Assembly (NCBI GenBank): GCA_900545755.1
Contig: URAG01000006.1
Coordinates: 1 to 50,261, forward strand
Source: an uncultured Cloacibacillus sp.
GTDB lineage: Bacteria > Synergistota > Synergistia > Synergistales > Synergistaceae
Direction of reading: 5' to 3'
Length of the DNA: 50,261 nucleotides
Shown in pieces: positions 1-7,257 of this stretch. A program made the translations under genes and the position numbers. Under the pieces are notes generated by a model, which was not told where the DNA came from, searched no databases, and saw nothing but the letters and a program-made list of their open reading frames with translations. Every line of letters begins with the position of its first letter. The first letter of the stretch is position 1.

Positions 1-8
1 TGTGTGCA

Positions 9-1169
9 ATGGCTGACAACGCAGTAAAAGCCTTGATAGGCGACATACTCAACGAAATAATAGAAGAGGTCAGAGACGGCGGAGGTAAAAAGACCAGCGT
101 CGGCCTCATGGCCTACGGCAGCGAGCTCGGACAAGAAGAGCTCTGCAAAGGCGCGCGCCTCGCGCAGCAGAACGACCCGTCCGTGAAGGTCTTCTGCATC
201 GGCCCGAAGCTCGAAGGCTACGAGGATCTCAACTGGATTGAGACCGCGGCCGCCGAGCACGAAATCGCCCATGCGATGGAGCAGGCGCTCAACGACGGCG
301 TAATCGCCGGGGCCGTCGCGCTCCACTACCCTTTCCCCGTCGGCGTAACGACGATAGGAAAGGTCTTCACTCCCGGAAAAGGCAAGCCCTGCTTCATAGC
401 CTCGTCGACCGGCACATCGTCGCCCGTCCGCACCGAAGCCATGCTCCGCAACGCGATATATGGAATCTCCGTCGCGAAGGCCGCGGGCGTGCCGAATCCG
501 ACCGTCGGAATCCTCAACCTCGACGGTGCGCAGACCGTACTCCGCGCGCTCCAGAAGCTCAAGGACAACGGCTATGAAATCAACTTCGCCGAAAGCATCA
601 GAAAAGACGGCGGAGCGATATTCCGCGGCAACGACCTCCTCGCGGGAGCAGGCGACGTCTGCGTCACGGACACGCTGACCGGAAACGTCCTCATGAAGCT
701 CTTCGGCGCTTGGACGACCGGCGGCAACTACGAGGCCATGGGCTGGGGCTACGGCCCGTCTGCCGGCGAGGGATGGGACAAAGTTATCTCCATCATCTCC
801 CGCGCCTCCGGCGCCCCCGTCATCGCCTCCGCGCTCTCGCTCAACGCGGCCGCCGCGAAGAACGGCCTCCCCTCGATAGTGGCGAAGGAACTCGCCGCAG
901 CGAAAGCCGCTGGACTCGACGAACTCATTGAGTCCATGCAGCCGAAGCAGGCCGCGGCCGAGGAAGACGTAAAAGCCCCGGCGGCCGAGCCGACCGACGA
1001 AGAAATCCACGGCGTTGACGTCCTCGAAATAGAGAACGCAGTCAAGGCCCTCTGGAAAGCCGGAATCTACGCCGAATCCTCGATGGGCTGCACAGGCCCC
1101 GTCATCAAGTTCGCGAAACACAACGAGGAAAAGGTCAAAGAGGTCCTCGTCGCGGCGAACTACCTCTAA
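9..1169 (+). CDS. grdD: Glycine/sarcosine/betaine reductase component C, alpha subunit (GrdD)
   Basis: This 386-residue protein matches GrdD, the PlsX-like subunit of component C of the glycine reductase complex. Component C releases the carboxymethyl-selenoenzyme product as acetyl phosphate, so glycine reduction yields ATP by substrate-level phosphorylation in the cytoplasm. The N-terminal 300 residues form the phosphotransacetylase-like domain. After an Ala/Glu-rich linker (about 315-335), the tail carries SSMGCTGPVIKFAKH. Its Cys361 corresponds to the active-site thiol known from clostridial GrdD (Cys359 in Eubacterium acidaminophilum). The ATG lies at the window edge, so its ribosome site and the expected upstream partner grdC are not visible. 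A strong terminator follows 21 bp after the stop, so this is the last gene of its operon. Family assignment is confident. Confidence 0.93.
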   Translation: MADNAVKALIGDILNEIIEEVRDGGGKKTSVGLMAYGSELGQEELCKGARLAQQNDPSVKVFCIGPKLEGYEDLNWIETAAAEHEIAHAMEQALNDGVIAGAVALHYPFPVGVTTIGKVFTPGKGKPCFIASSTGTSSPVRTEAMLRNAIYGISVAKAAGVPNPTVGILNLDGAQTVLRALQKLKDNGYEINFAESIRKDGGAIFRGNDLLAGAGDVCVTDTLTGNVLMKLFGAWTTGGNYEAMGWGYGPSAGEGWDKVISIISRASGAPVIASALSLNAAAAKNGLPSIVAKELAAAKAAGLDELIESMQPKQAAAEEDVKAPAAEPTDEEIHGVDVLEIENAVKALWKAGIYAESSMGCTGPVIKFAKHNEEKVKEVLVAANYL

Positions 1170-1190
1170 TAACGGAAATAAAACATCACA

Positions 1191-1222
1191 AAAGCCCGCG
1201 CCCACCAAAGCGCGGGCTTTTT
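1191..1222 (+). terminator. Rho-independent terminator after grdD
   Basis: A perfect 10-bp stem (AAAGCCCGCG, 1191-1200, with CGCGGGCTTT, 1211-1220) closes a 10-nt loop and runs straight into a T tract. It ends the glycine reductase transcript. Confidence 0.88.
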
Positions 1223-1269
1223 CGTATCCGCGCCATGGAAACGCCTGCGCGGCGCAAAACAGCGGGAAA

Positions 1270-1298
1270 TTGCGCCGCTTGAGGCGGCACGGTAAAAT
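1270..1298 (+). promoter_or_regulatory. Putative sigma70-type promoter for the QueG-like gene
   Basis: TTGCGC (1270-1275), a 17-nt spacer and TAAAAT (1293-1298) lie about 60 bp upstream of the chosen start at 1358. The spacer contains a small inverted repeat (GCCGC..GGCGGC). Spacing is ideal but both boxes are imperfect, so this is a plausible call only. Confidence 0.35.
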
Positions 1299-1357
1299 TA
1301 TAGAAATAACCATAAATGATACATGGACGGAAAATATCGGAAGGAGGAGCAAATTTT

Positions 1358-2035
1358 ATGCTTTCGGACGAATTCAGAGCCTTTATCCTTGACGCGGGCG
1401 CGGCGCTCGCCGGCTTTGCGGACATGGCAGGCATCCCCGGCTGCGCATATCAGCGAGCCGTCTCCGTCGCGCTTACAGTGCCGCGCCATATACTGCTAGA
1501 AATCAAGGACGGCCCGACGAAAAGTTATTACTATATGTACCACGAGCTCAACAACGGCCTCAACAGGATAATAACATCCGGCGCGGAATTCCTCCGCGCG
1601 CGCGGATACGCCGCCGAACCGCTGACGACCGACGTAGTAAAACAAACGCCGAATCACCGTACGGCGCTGCCGCACAAAACCGCCGCGGTGCGCGCAGGCC
1701 TCGGCTGGATAGGCCGGAACTGCCTGCTGGTTACGCCGCAGTACGGCCCCGCCGTCCGCATATCGACGCTGCTCACCGACGCGCCGCTCGACTGCGCGCA
1801 TCCGCTGCCCGAACAGCGCTGCGGCGAATGCCGCGCATGCGTCTCTGCCTGCCCCGCGCAGGCCCTCAGCGGCAAAACATGGACGCCGGCAACGGACCGT
1901 GAAGAACTAGTAAACGCTGAAAAATGTATAAAAAAGCAGTTCGAGCTGATGAAATCCAGGACGGGACTCGACTTCGACCTATGCGGGAAATGCTTCGCGG
2001 CGTGTCCTTATACACAGCGTTACCTTGAACATTGA
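1358..2035 (+). CDS. Short epoxyqueuosine reductase (QueG)-like 4Fe-4S protein
   Basis: The 225-residue protein resembles the catalytic core of QueG and reductive dehalogenase-type cobalamin enzymes. The stretch HKTAAVRAGLGWIGRN (about residues 100-115) followed by the T-LLTD segment is the conserved cobalamin-domain signature. Two ferredoxin-type clusters follow: CGECRACVSACP, then an isolated Cys (AEKC) with CGKCFAACP near the C-terminus. QueG proper is about 380 residues and has C-terminal HEAT repeats, which are absent here. This is therefore the short QueG-like family, and the epoxyqueuosine substrate is uncertain. The start was set at ATG 1358 because AAGGAGG lies at 1341-1347 with a 10-nt spacer; the longer frame from 1316 has no ribosome site. 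It stands alone between the grdD terminator and an intergenic gap. Confidence 0.75.
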   Translation: MLSDEFRAFILDAGAALAGFADMAGIPGCAYQRAVSVALTVPRHILLEIKDGPTKSYYYMYHELNNGLNRIITSGAEFLRARGYAAEPLTTDVVKQTPNHRTALPHKTAAVRAGLGWIGRNCLLVTPQYGPAVRISTLLTDAPLDCAHPLPEQRCGECRACVSACPAQALSGKTWTPATDREELVNAEKCIKKQFELMKSRTGLDFDLCGKCFAACPYTQRYLEH

Positions 2036-2364
2036 GATGGATGGTTTTACATGGACAACACAACGCCGTTCTGCCTTGTCCTTATTATAGAACTCATAAA
2101 ACTTCAGAGCGGAGTGTGTCGCGTACTATGCAGCAGCGGGCGCTTACTGAACAATCATTTAGCTGCTTCTCCGCTTTTGCAGCGTTATAAAGAGACGCAA
2201 GAGACAGCCGCCAGCGAGCTGTAATGCGGAAAAAGGGCATAAGCGCCATAGTAGTATCACGCTTCATTACTCTACATCCTCAGTTGTGAGCGGCGCGTCT
2301 GTTTTTTAGTTTCCAAACGACTTATGCGGTTTGCTTTTGGCGAATTGCATCGGTTCTGTATATG
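2036..2364. other. Intergenic gap with no convincing gene
   Basis: These 329 bases separate the QueG-like gene from the convergent fluC gene. GC is lower than in neighbouring genes. A 57-codon open frame (2051-2224, plus) has no ribosome site and no recognisable motif. I see no clear terminator, tRNA or repeat. Confidence 0.5.
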
Positions 2365-2739
2365 TCACCTCATCGCCGCGACGCCGGCAGCCTTGCCGAA
2401 CCAGACGGCAGCGAGGCAGATTATCACCGAGAGCGCGGCGTTCAGCACAGCGGCCAGGTATCTGCCGTTTTCGATCAATTTCAAGTTGTCTAGCGAAAAT
2501 GTGGAGAATGTAGTGAAGCCGCCGCAGAAGCCGGTCTGGAGCAGGAGCATCATATGATGGTTCACAGCGGCGCGCGACAAGGATACGCCGTACAACAAGC
2601 CTATGGCGAAGCTGCCGCCCGCGTTGATGAGCAAAACCGGCAGCGGAAAGGCGAAAGTGTGCGGGATAAGCGTCAGCAGCCAGCGCAGCACCGCGCCGCA
2701 GAAACCGCCGCATCCGACGGCGAGAGCCTGTAAAATCAC
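2365..2739 (-). CDS. crcB: Fluoride ion channel CrcB/FluC
   Basis: This 124-residue membrane protein exports fluoride as a dual-topology dimer in the cytoplasmic membrane, protecting against fluoride toxicity. Family hallmarks are visible in order: GCGGFCGAVLRW at the N-terminus, FPLPVLLINAGGSFAIG in the second helix, and GFCGGFTTFSTFSLD, which holds the phenylalanine box lining the pore. The family usually has Glu after the last Ser-x; here it is Asp. The start is the GTG at 2739, because AAGGAGG lies 10 nt upstream (2750-2756) and the resulting length is exactly typical. The ATG at 2775 would put that site inside the gene. No fluoride riboswitch could be recognised upstream. The gene is a single unit, convergent with the QueG-like gene. 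Confidence 0.9.
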   Translation of the reverse strand: MILQALAVGCGGFCGAVLRWLLTLIPHTFAFPLPVLLINAGGSFAIGLLYGVSLSRAAVNHHMMLLLQTGFCGGFTTFSTFSLDNLKLIENGRYLAAVLNAALSVIICLAAVWFGKAAGVAAMR

Positions 2740-2958
2740 AGCGTTACCGCCTCCTTTTAGTATCTTGAATGTCATTTTGAGGGATTCCGCCCGCTGCCGT
2801 GGACATGCCGAAGACGCGCGCCACGTCCGGAAACGCCACATTGCGCATCTCAGCGCGCCAGGCTCAGAGGCCTCGCACTATATCAGCGGTTCGCTCGCCG
2901 CCGCGTATGGCACATAAAAAAGCCGCCATTGCGCGGCAGCTTGTCTCTCATCGTTTTT
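2740..2958. other. Intergenic region upstream of fluC
   Basis: This region holds the fluC ribosome site and, at its far end, the terminator of the three-gene minus-strand unit. I searched by eye for the fluoride riboswitch core (GGnGATGG ... CTGATGR) and did not find a convincing match. I also found no strong promoter. Confidence 0.4.
2916..2940 (-). terminator. Rho-independent terminator of the AAA+/T4CP-like unit
   Basis: Read on the minus strand, GCCGC-GCAATG-GCGGC is followed by six T residues. It lies 20 bp downstream of the stop of the 191-residue gene and closes the three-gene transcript. Confidence 0.72.
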
Positions 2959-3534
2959 CTATTCCGTCGCGGCTGCGCGCGCCTTTTCGAGCGCAGCGCA
3001 GTCGGAGGGCGATATTTCAGCTTCCGCCGCGGAATGTTCGCGCAGCAGCTCGATTATATCGTCTGCCGGGTGCGTCATAGCCTTTTTGTGGATTTTGCGC
3101 AGCAGCGAAGCCGGGGCGCGCTCGGCTATTTCGCGGCCAGCCTCGCCTGTCTTCGCGTGCCACGCTGAATATATCGCGGCGAGCCATTTCGCCTCAGGCG
3201 ATATCGTGCGGAAGGCGCTCATGCCCGTCTGCGCGTCGGGCGCGTTTTCGAGCTCGACGTGGTTCTGCACGCAGTAGATGGAAAAATCACGGAAGAGCAG
3301 CTCCGATTCTGTCGTCAGCAAGGTCTCGGGCCTGTCGAGGCGCAGAGATACCGGCGACTCCATGAATTTCTGCGCAAAGTCCCATATGTCGAGCCTGTGG
3401 CGGCGCGCCGCCGTGAAGAGCTCTTCGAGGTACTCGCGCTGTATCTGCTCAAGCGTCTTTTTCGCGAGCGCGGCGGCGTGCCGGCGCGCTTCCAGGTCGT
3501 ATTCCGTGCAAAGTTCGAGTGTCGCTTTCAGCAT
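2959..3534 (-). CDS. Uncharacterised helical protein, third gene of the AAA+/T4CP-like unit
   Basis: I do not recognise this 191-residue protein. It is rich in Ala, Glu, Arg and Leu and predicted by eye to be almost entirely alpha-helical, with no signal peptide, membrane segment or cysteine motif. A central segment reads DFAQKFMESPVSLRL, followed by acidic and amphipathic helices. Its stop is 20 bp from a terminator. Its ATG lies 3 bp after the stop of the AAA+ ATPase gene, so the two are almost certainly co-transcribed and probably translationally coupled. From context it could be an adaptor or substrate-recognition partner of the ATPase; that is inference only. Codon and base composition match the chromosomal neighbours. 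Confidence 0.75.
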   Translation of the reverse strand: MLKATLELCTEYDLEARRHAAALAKKTLEQIQREYLEELFTAARRHRLDIWDFAQKFMESPVSLRLDRPETLLTTESELLFRDFSIYCVQNHVELENAPDAQTGMSAFRTISPEAKWLAAIYSAWHAKTGEAGREIAERAPASLLRKIHKKAMTHPADDIIELLREHSAAEAEISPSDCAALEKARAAATE

Positions 3535-3537
3535 GCT

Positions 3538-4359
3538 TTACATCTCCCCGACTATATTCCCGCCCGTCTTGAGCGCCGCGGCGCGGCGGACGTCGGCTAT
3601 CGTTATCGCGCCCACGTCGAGGTCAGGCGGCAGGCTGATGCGTGCCGCCGATATCTCGTAGTGCAGCAGCTCGAGAGAGCGCGCCGGCTCGCAGCGTTCG
3701 GGCGTGCAGAGCGCGGCGAGGCGCGCCGTCTCCTCTATCGCGTCGTGGGTAATCTCTGTGTTCGGATAACGCACGCGCGCGACTCGCTCCAATATGCGGA
3801 TCAGCCGTTCGTGGTCGGGCTCACGCAGCTCTATGGACTGGAAGCGCCGCTCCATCGCGCGGTCGCAGGCTATGTACTTTCTGTATTCCTCGGATGTCGT
3901 CGAGATAAGCATGCTTACGCCGCCGCTTGTGATATAGGGCTTGAGCGTGTTGAGCAGGTTGGACGGCCCGAGGTTCTCGCTGAGGCGGTGCGCCTCGTCG
4001 ACGTAGATGATTATCCCGTAATATTCGGCCTCGTCGAGCACATGCTTGAAGCGCAGGTCGCGCTTCTCCTTCTCCTGGTTTATAAGGTCTATGTTCAGCA
4101 CGACGACGCGCCGCCCGGCGAGGCGCGCGTAGCGCCCTTCATCGATAAGTTCCGCGAGCTTGTGGACCGTCGAGGTCTTGCCGCAGCCGGCGGGGCCGGT
4201 CAATGCTACGTTGTTCTGCTCCTCGGAGGCGAGCGCTACGGCTATGCGGTCGAGCGCGCCGAAATCCTCAAGTATCTGTTCCACGCCGCGCGTGCCCCGT
4301 CCGAGCTGGCGTCCGTATTTCGCGCAGAGCGGCGGAAGTTTGTCAGCAGCATTCCTCAC
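3538..4359 (-). CDS. ClpB/ClpA-like AAA+ ATPase, stand-alone single module
   Basis: A 273-residue AAA+ protein with an intact nucleotide site: Walker A GPAGCGKT (residues 55-62, Lys61), Walker B IIIYVDEAH (Asp121-Glu122), a sensor-1 Ser/Thr stretch LISTTSEEYRKYI (about 151-163), and arginine-finger candidates in AMERRFQ (Arg171/172). The arrangement matches the first AAA module of Clp chaperones. The Clp N-domain, the second module and any ClpP-binding loop are missing, so it is a one-module motor. The start codon overlaps the stop of the upstream gene (ATGA, 4356-4359), which implies translational coupling to the VirD4-like protein. It probably hydrolyses ATP to remodel a partner; the partner is not evident. 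The family call is firm, the function unknown. Confidence 0.85.
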   Translation of the reverse strand: MRNAADKLPPLCAKYGRQLGRGTRGVEQILEDFGALDRIAVALASEEQNNVALTGPAGCGKTSTVHKLAELIDEGRYARLAGRRVVVLNIDLINQEKEKRDLRFKHVLDEAEYYGIIIYVDEAHRLSENLGPSNLLNTLKPYITSGGVSMLISTTSEEYRKYIACDRAMERRFQSIELREPDHERLIRILERVARVRYPNTEITHDAIEETARLAALCTPERCEPARSLELLHYEISAARISLPPDLDVGAITIADVRRAAALKTGGNIVGEM

Positions 4360-5798
4360 AGCGTCTCGCCCTCCTCAAGCAGCGATTCGAGCGTCAGCCT
4401 CTCGGCCTTCGCCGCGCCGTCCGTAATCCATAGCTTCGTCTCAGCGCCGCGCTTCCTGCGCAGCTTCTCGCGCAAACGCACGCGCTCCACGGGCCGCTCT
4501 TCAAGCGCAGCGTAGCGCACCTTGCCGTCCTCCTCGACGGCGCGTATCTCTCCGTCGAGGTCGTCCGGTCTGTATATGACGTCGGCGTCCGAGACGTAGG
4601 CGTCGAAGGCCTTGTTGAGCCGCTCCTCCTTCGTCGCGTGCCAGACGCGGCGGTCGCTAAGCGAATAGAGCGTCTCTATGAGCTGAGCCTCCTCGGCACG
4701 GCTTTCGAGCGAAAGGCGCGAGAAGTTCTCATAGCCGAAGACGAAACCGAGATTTTCCCAGCTCTGGCGGAATTTGTCGAGCACATTGACGAGTCCCCAG
4801 CGATCTATCTCCGGAACAAGCACGACCGCGCGCCGCCCCGCGTTCTGCGCCGCGGCCCCCGCCGCCGCCGCGAGCAGCGCCGCGAAGCCCCTGTCCGCCG
4901 AGCCGTTTCCGCACGAGCAGACGAAAAGCGGCCGCCCCTGCGGCGATTTGAAGTACTCGTCGAGCTTCAGCGTCGGAAGCGCGGAAAGCAGCGCCGCCTT
5001 GTCGGCTACGAGCGAAAGCAGCGCACGGAAGTCCGCCGTGCTCGCGTCGGCCTGCATCTTGATGCAGCGCTGCGTGTTTGACGTTTCGGAGGTGGTGAAA
5101 AGCAAGTCGGCGAAGGGCACGGGCGCGTCCCTGTCGCCGTTCTTCTGGAAGCGCAGCTCCTTTTCAAGAACATACTCAGCGAGGGCATAATCTCGAGTGC
5201 GCGGCGCGCCTAGACTCTCGGCCGCGCTTATCGCGCGTTTGTCGGGCAACGCGTCCTTCTCGCCGTTGACAGCCTTCGTCATTAGCGATTCGACATACTT
5301 GTGCTGGCGGCAGAAAATTGAAAAAAGATTGAGCCGCCCCAGCACCGCTTCGATTTCGCGCCCGCCCGCTATGTTGCGCAGCACGTTCTTTTCCGTCTCA
5401 AGCATATAGACGATCATGCGGTCGGTGACGAGCTTCCCGAGGTCGTCGAAAAATTTGTCGTTAGCGTCGCGCGAGCGTATCTCCTGATAGGCAGCCTGAC
5501 GCACGGCGTTCGCAATATTCGCGCTCGACTCGCCCGCCGTTTCGTTAAGCGCGAAAGGCTCGATAAGGTCGGGCAGCACCGAACCGCGGCTAGTGAGGTC
5601 CGCGAGCATCGCCTCTCCGACATAGCTTTCGTAAAGCCCTCCCGAGTGATCCAGCACGATCAGCGCGTCGTCAGGAAACTCACTCGTCCAGGCCGCGGCC
5701 AACGCGCGGAAACTGGCCGCCTTCCTGTCGTTGCCGCCGAGCATAAGCGTGTTCCCGCTCCGCGCAAGCCCCGGCTCAAAATTACATATATCGATCAT
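4356..5798 (-). CDS. VirD4/TraG-like protein with degenerate nucleotide-binding motifs
   Basis: This 480-residue protein has the outline of a VirD4/TraG coupling-protein ATPase. It opens with NTLMLGGNDRKAASF (residues 16-30), where a Walker A loop is expected. This is followed by ALIVLDHSGGLYESY (45-59), resembling the conserved DPKGELYE stretch. Late in the protein, RRAVVLVPEIDRWG (323-336) sits where the Walker B and DEF motif is expected. The Walker A Gly-Lys-Ser/Thr and the Walker B Asp are both lost, so ATP hydrolysis is unlikely. No N-terminal membrane helices are seen. The start at 5798 is used because a GGGGA site precedes it; the open frame continues 26 codons further without one. 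The gene overlaps the AAA+ ATPase gene by 4 nt. It is a weak family match made by eye, and the function is unknown. Confidence 0.7.
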   Translation of the reverse strand: MIDICNFEPGLARSGNTLMLGGNDRKAASFRALAAAWTSEFPDDALIVLDHSGGLYESYVGEAMLADLTSRGSVLPDLIEPFALNETAGESSANIANAVRQAAYQEIRSRDANDKFFDDLGKLVTDRMIVYMLETEKNVLRNIAGGREIEAVLGRLNLFSIFCRQHKYVESLMTKAVNGEKDALPDKRAISAAESLGAPRTRDYALAEYVLEKELRFQKNGDRDAPVPFADLLFTTSETSNTQRCIKMQADASTADFRALLSLVADKAALLSALPTLKLDEYFKSPQGRPLFVCSCGNGSADRGFAALLAAAAGAAAQNAGRRAVVLVPEIDRWGLVNVLDKFRQSWENLGFVFGYENFSRLSLESRAEEAQLIETLYSLSDRRVWHATKEERLNKAFDAYVSDADVIYRPDDLDGEIRAVEEDGKVRYAALEERPVERVRLREKLRRKRGAETKLWITDGAAKAERLTLESLLEEGETL

Positions 5799-5846
5799 AA
5801 AAATTCCCCGCACACGGCAAAGCCGCAGATAATAAAAACAACTGTC

Positions 5847-5855
5847 AGTATAACA
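5847..5855 (-). promoter_or_regulatory. Putative extended -10 promoter of the three-gene unit
   Basis: The minus strand reads TGTTATACT, a TGn-extended -10 box, about 50 bp upstream of the ATG at 5798. No good -35 box lies at 17 nt. The same element recurs upstream of three other transcription units in this window. Confidence 0.45.
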
Positions 5856-5912
5856 TAAAAAGCGGACGTCACGCACGCACGGCGGGCCTCGCCAGACTCA
5901 TGCCAGGATACG

Positions 5913-5968
5913 AAAAACGCCGTCCCGGTTCCAAGCGCGCGTAAGGCTGCGGGACACCGGGACGGCGG
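5913..5968 (-). terminator. Terminator hairpin after the CobT-like gene
   Basis: A perfect 12-bp inverted repeat (CGCCGTCCCGGT, 5918-5929, with ACCGGGACGGCG, 5956-5967) encloses a 26-nt loop. On the minus strand it is followed by five T residues. It probably ends transcription of the CobT-like gene and insulates the three-gene unit downstream. The long loop is unusual for a simple terminator. Confidence 0.62.
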
Positions 5969-6027
5969 TGATGCTTCCTGATTATCAATAAAATCCGGCA
6001 GGTTTCGCTGCGCCGCCTGTCGGCGCG

Positions 6028-7065
6028 CTATACACTGCGCTTTTCCACCGAACTTACGACTTCCGGCGGCAGAGGGCCTTCCTTCAACATTTTTTCATAG
6101 AGTTCTTCCGTCTTTGACTGGATGCGCTCCATCGAGACGCCTAACTGCTGCGCGTACCAGACGGCACCGCCGGCGCCGACGCCTTCCTTTATGAAGCCTT
6201 TTTCGTAGTCTGCAAGGCCTGGGAAACGCGAGTACGTGAAGTCGAGCGGCGCGGCGTACCAGCGGACGCCGATTTTTTCCGCGTACTCTTCGAGGCAGCT
6301 CGTCGGGTCTATGTGGACGTACTTCGTCGTCGCGACGAGTATGTCGCGCGTGAAGCCCATATCGCGCAATATCGCTGCGACGGCCATCATCTGCGTGCCG
6401 CCGGCGAGCGTTATCTGTACGCCGTCAGGCAGCGCGGCGGCGTATGCCGCTACTGCTACCTGCATAGGGTCGCCTATCTCGGCGGGGACGCGCAGCCCCA
6501 TGCCTTTCATGCCGCCCACGCCGATGCCGAGGCGCGCGGAGGTCTCTTTCCATATCCGCTCCTTGAGAGTAAGCGGGTTCTCCGGGCCCGCCGACGAGAC
6601 TGTGCCCGGATAGCCGAGCGCGCGAAGCACGAGCATCGCCGTCGTCGTGCCGCCCGGCACTGATTCCGCAAGGACGACTTGTTTCACGCTCTTATCAAGC
6701 GAGCGCGCGAGCACGGCGGAACGTTCAGCTATCTCCTGCCAGTCGGGGACGGCGCTTTCGAAGCGCATGTCGCGCCCCGGAGCTTCGCTGACTGTCACAT
6801 GCGGCGACGCCGGCGCTATCGAGGTGCCGACGCGCACCGTCTGCGCAGGGAATCCAGCTTCGAGCAGAGCGGCGCGCGTGACGACGGCGGGCGACGGATG
6901 GCCGAACGGGTCAAACGGCAGAGTAGGCGCGACTTTCGGACGGTCGTAGAAAAGCATGTCTGCGTCGGCCGGCGCCGTGTAGGGAAGAGCGTCGACATTG
7001 GAACCAGCTGCGGAAAGCCCGGGAATCCTCGCGAGCGCAGTTTCGCCTATGAACAACAGAAACAT
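6028..7065 (-). CDS. CobT-like (archaeal-type, UPF0284) phosphoribosyltransferase-like protein
   Basis: The 345-residue protein resembles the archaeal-type relatives of CobT, the nicotinate-nucleotide:dimethylbenzimidazole phosphoribosyltransferase of lower-ligand activation in cobamide assembly. Supporting stretches are AESVPGGTTTAMLVLRALGY (about 140-160), a Gly-rich GIGVGGMKGMGLRVPAEIGDP segment and ITLAGGTQMMAVAAIL. It is not the classical bacterial CobT and no cobamide genes adjoin it, so the base it activates is open. The start was set at ATG 7065, preceded by AAGGGGGAA; a TTG nine codons upstream would include that site in the coding region. It is divergent from the V-ATPase operon and followed by a hairpin terminator, so it looks monocistronic. 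The family is fairly secure, the reaction less so. Confidence 0.75.
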   Translation of the reverse strand: MFLLFIGETALARIPGLSAAGSNVDALPYTAPADADMLFYDRPKVAPTLPFDPFGHPSPAVVTRAALLEAGFPAQTVRVGTSIAPASPHVTVSEAPGRDMRFESAVPDWQEIAERSAVLARSLDKSVKQVVLAESVPGGTTTAMLVLRALGYPGTVSSAGPENPLTLKERIWKETSARLGIGVGGMKGMGLRVPAEIGDPMQVAVAAYAAALPDGVQITLAGGTQMMAVAAILRDMGFTRDILVATTKYVHIDPTSCLEEYAEKIGVRWYAAPLDFTYSRFPGLADYEKGFIKEGVGAGGAVWYAQQLGVSMERIQSKTEELYEKMLKEGPLPPEVVSSVEKRSV

Positions 7066-7101
7066 TGTTGATTTTTCCCCCTTACGGAACAACGGTTTGA
7101 G

Positions 7102-7110
7102 TGTTACAAT
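7102..7110 (+). promoter_or_regulatory. Putative extended -10 promoter of the V-ATPase operon
   Basis: TGTTACAAT lies about 150 bp upstream of the first operon gene (GTG 7258). The -35 region (TTACGG at 17-nt spacing) is poor. This would give a 5' leader of about 140 nt in which I recognise no riboswitch. Confidence 0.4.
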
Positions 7111-7257
7111 GCGCCATAGGTGTTCCCCGCAAACGGCGGAGTGCCTCTTTAATTATTCAGCGCCGCTCAGCTTATGCGCCGAATGCGCACTAAGAAATTA
7201 TATTACAGCGGCGTAGTTTGCGTAAATAACGCGCGGACTTTTGAAGGAGGAATATCC

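Noticed and set aside
2051..2224. 57-codon open frame on the plus strand after the QueG-like gene
   Set aside because: No ribosome site, no motif, and composition like intergenic DNA; most likely chance.
2740..2915. Possible fluoride riboswitch upstream of fluC
   Set aside because: The core GGnGATGG and CTGATGR elements could not be found in the right order. One GCTGATA alone is not enough.
3259..4515. 418-codon open frame opposite the AAA+ and helical-protein genes
   Set aside because: An antisense shadow produced by high GC. Its Arg-rich translation has no domain, and the opposite strand encodes clear AAA+ motifs.
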